Below, piece after piece: positions 6,040-6,213 of a stretch of 6,213 nt of DNA. The position numbers were made by a program, and so were the translations under genes. Origin of the DNA: Gemmatimonadota bacterium (GTDB lineage Bacteria > Latescibacterota > UBA2968 > UBA8231); NCBI GenBank assembly GCA_009845645.1, contig VXZF01000084.1, forward strand, positions 1 through 6,213, in the 5' to 3' direction. The notes under the pieces were generated by a model. The model was not told the DNA's origin. It was given only the letters and a program-made list of their open reading frames with translations, and made no database searches. The number at the start of each line of letters is the position of its first letter. The first letter of the stretch is position 1.

Positions 6040-6045
6040 TGCAAC

Positions 6046-6213
6046 ATGGACAAGGTGCGAATTGGTATTATCGGCCTTGGCGGCATGGGTAGCAACCACG
6101 CCACCTATCTTTCCCAAGGCCAAATCGCCGGTGCGGAGCTCGCGGCCGTAGCCGATGTCGATCCGGCCCGGCTCGCGGGCGTGCAGGAAAAATATGGAGA
6201 GAGCGTGCAAGCG
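6046..6213 (+). CDS. Gfo/Idh/MocA family NAD(P)-dependent oxidoreductase, N-terminal part
   Basis: The first 56 residues of the gene, which runs off the right edge. The start MDKVRIGIIGLGGMGSNHA is the beta1-turn-alpha1 dinucleotide-binding motif (G10-L-G12-G13-M-G15) of the Rossmann fold. Then comes AGAELAAVADVDPARLAGVQEKYG, whose AVADVDP is the second strand with the acidic residue (D37 or D39) that typically selects NAD(H). This family oxidises or epimerises sugars, inositols and related polyols, and the substrate is not readable from the N-terminus. Typical length is about 330-400 residues, so roughly 15% is present. The ATG is fixed by AAGGAG and by the position of the first beta-strand. 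Together with the sugar ABC permease remnant upstream it suggests a sugar or polyol catabolic operon. Confidence 0.9.
   Translation, partial: MDKVRIGIIGLGGMGSNHATYLSQGQIAGAELAAVADVDPARLAGVQEKYGESVQA

Larger units (their letters stand above)
5716..6045. other. 330-bp intergenic region between permease remnant and oxidoreductase
   Basis: No gene recognised. Several short ORFs on both strands cross it, but none resembles a known family or has a good ribosome site. One plus-strand frame, in phase with the downstream oxidoreductase, is open from the TAG at 5791 for 84 codons; its translation is unlike the family's N-terminus. The stretch contains a sigma70-like promoter candidate near its left end and a small dyad (GCGCA-GAC-TGCGC, 5896-5908). 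The weak stem CGCTG/CGGCG at 5721-5733 has no T-run and is not a terminator. Confidence 0.6.

Noticed and set aside
5817..6104. 95-codon minus-strand ORF overlapping the oxidoreductase start
   Set aside because: It overlaps the real Gfo/Idh/MocA start and ribosome site in antisense, with Arg/Ser/Cys-rich composition and no recognised motif.

Overview
The window looks like an accessory, sugar-related region of an uncultivated Gram-negative-type bacterium. The DNA is moderately GC-rich (roughly 57% by eye). The mix of a sulfatase, a DUF5107 protein, a DUF6785/DUF6784 membrane protein and a Gfo/Idh/MocA oxidoreductase recalls marine or sponge-associated phyla such as Poribacteria or Latescibacterota, and also Planctomycetota. 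That placement is from memory of family co-occurrence and is tentative.

Layout from left to right. At 1-72 (-) is the first 24 codons of an AbrB/MazE-type DNA-binding antitoxin, preceded by an AT-rich leader that holds a perfect 7-bp dyad (115-130). From 300 to 5192 runs a minus-strand gene cluster, transcribed right to left: a TPR-protein remnant, a secreted DUF5107 protein (3822-5180), a sulfatase (2247-3758) and a multi-pass DUF6785/DUF6784 membrane protein (300-2240). The TPR/DUF5107 and sulfatase/membrane-protein junctions are tight, with Shine-Dalgarno sequences overlapping the preceding stop codons. The DUF5107/sulfatase gap is 63 bp and shows no terminator.

At about 5454-5465 the minus cluster is abruptly fused to the 3' end of a plus-strand sugar ABC-transporter permease of the AraH/RbsC/XylH type (about 86 codons remain, ending at 5715). 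The TPR gene has lost its 5' end and the permease its 5' end at the same place, so this is a rearrangement breakpoint or an assembly chimera. The permease remnant is followed by a 330-bp stretch with a good sigma70-like promoter candidate, and then by a Gfo/Idh/MocA oxidoreductase (6046 onward) that runs off the window.

How the genes may work together (inference): the sulfatase has no signal peptide and would act in the cytoplasm, so its sulfated substrate would have to be imported. The co-transcribed polytopic membrane protein is the obvious candidate importer. The exported DUF5107 protein has the look of a galactose-mutarotase-like beta-sandwich and could bind or act on a carbohydrate outside. 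On the plus strand, a sugar permease followed by a Gfo/Idh/MocA enzyme fits a second, separate sugar or polyol catabolic operon.
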